A stretch of 5,879 bases of DNA from assembly GCA_029057255.1 (NCBI GenBank), contig JAICZO010000245.1:1-5879 (forward strand). The letters run 5' to 3'. Shown in pieces: positions 5,308 through 5,879 of the stretch; position 1 is the stretch's first letter, and every line of letters starts with the position of its first letter. Below the pieces are notes generated by a model. That model saw nothing but the letters and a program-made list of their open reading frames with translations. It did no database searches and had not been told where the DNA came from. The position numbers and the translations under genes are program-made. The DNA comes from Muribaculaceae bacterium. GTDB lineage: Bacteria > Bacteroidota > Bacteroidia > Bacteroidales > Muribaculaceae.

Positions 5308-5879
5308 TTAGAGATTATCCACACCCTTGAAGAACTCGTATTCTTTTTCGTCAGGGTCGTTGTCGCCCACTTCGGCCTGCAGCTCCACGAGGCGGCGGTG
5401 CATATCCTCGCGCACCTCTGCGTAAGCGGGGTCGTTATATACATTGTTCATCTCCGAGGGGTCGCGACGCATGTCGTAGAGTTCCCATTCGTCGACGTCG
5501 TTATAGAAGTGGATAAGCTTGTAGTCGGCGGTACGGATGCCGTAGTGACGCTTCACCGAGTGCCACGAAGGGTACTCGTAGTAGTGGTAGTAGACGCCGG
5601 TGCGCCAGTCTTCGGGAGCCTTGCCGCCCGACTCAAGGACAGGACGCATCGACAGGCCCTGGATATCAGAGGGTACTTCGATACCGGCGAAGTCGATGAA
5701 AGTCGGGGCGAGGTCGATGTTCATGACCAGTGCGTCGGAGACGGAGCCTGCCGGGATGGCGGCCGGGTAGCGGATGACCATAGGCGTGCGCTGGCACTCC
5801 TCGTACATGAAGCGCTTGTCGAACCATCCGTGCTCGCCGAGGAAGAAACCCTGGTCGGAAGTGTATACGATGACAGTGT
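5308..5879 (-). CDS. S1-type sulfatase, C-terminal part (5' end outside window)
   Basis: The frame runs open to the right edge; 23 codons precede the first in-window ATG (5806-5808), which is internal. The visible 189 residues begin with VIVYTSDQGFFLGEHGWFDKRF, containing the metal-binding Asp-Gln pair (codons 5851-5856), then GEHG and the downstream Lys, then MYEECQRTPMVIRYP. These are the late active-site elements of type I sulfatases. The C-terminal subdomain shows VYYHYYEYPSWHSVKRHYGIRT, KLIHFYNDVDEWELYD and DPSEMNNVYNDP, a pattern I associate with the SulfAtlas S1_11-like group (GlcNAc-6-O-sulfatase and relatives), but the exact subfamily is uncertain. The formylglycine motif (C/S-x-P-x-R) is outside the window. 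The enzyme would be exported and remove O- or N-sulfate from glycans, depending on an anaerobic maturase encoded elsewhere. It is the first gene seen in the four-gene operon, and a promoter must lie further right. Confidence 0.92.
   Translation of the reverse strand, partial: TVIVYTSDQGFFLGEHGWFDKRFMYEECQRTPMVIRYPAAIPAGSVSDALVMNIDLAPTFIDFAGIEVPSDIQGLSMRPVLESGGKAPEDWRTGVYYHYYEYPSWHSVKRHYGIRTADYKLIHFYNDVDEWELYDMRRDPSEMNNVYNDPAYAEVREDMHRRLVELQAEVGDNDPDEKEYEFFKGVDNL

Noticed and set aside
5308..5808. 166-aa protein starting at the ATG of 5806-5808 as a complete gene
   Set aside because: The frame continues upstream to the window edge with conserved sulfatase residues (SDQG, GEHG), so the gene is a partial sulfatase.

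Overview
The window looks like chromosomal DNA from a gut Bacteroidales bacterium, most plausibly a GC-rich one such as a Muribaculaceae member. This is inferred from four things: promoter-like TAnnTTTG boxes, the lack of clear Shine-Dalgarno sequences, a Bacteroidota-style AraC-type regulator tail, and a glycan-degradation operon containing a sulfatase. Species cannot be fixed from the sequence alone.

Left part (1-1850, plus strand). The window opens inside the C-terminal DNA-binding domain of an AraC-family regulator. It is followed by about 300 bp without an intact gene. That stretch holds a start-less fragment that reads like the middle of a bacterial retropepsin-like aspartic protease (DTG triad, then a short G-x-G / IGN / VPF segment), a short hairpin, and a promoter-like sequence. 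Next is a complete AAA15-type (RloA/AbiLii/OLD-like) ATPase of 374 aa, visibly more AT-rich than the genes on its right. Its stop codon overlaps an ATG (ATGA), but the reading frame opened there closes after 16 codons. This suggests a defence-type ATPase that has lost a translationally coupled partner.

Boundary (1804-1905). Two convergent transcription units meet at a strong 9-bp GC-rich hairpin, likely a bidirectional terminator.

Right part (1906-5879, minus strand). Four tightly packed genes read leftwards: the C-terminal part of an S1-type sulfatase, a twin-arginine and lipobox PHP/DUF3604 protein, a ROK sugar kinase, and a small secreted alpha/beta hydrolase. Spacings are 35 nt, a 1-nt TGATG overlap and 5 nt, so they are almost certainly one operon. 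Inferred logic: the exported enzymes (sulfatase, PHP hydrolase, esterase) remove sulfate and other substituents from a sulfated, possibly host-derived glycan. The cytosolic ROK kinase then phosphorylates the released hexose or N-acetylhexosamine. The DUF3604 protein is the least understood member and the best candidate for an undescribed enzymatic step. No tRNA, rRNA, CRISPR array or insertion sequence was recognised.
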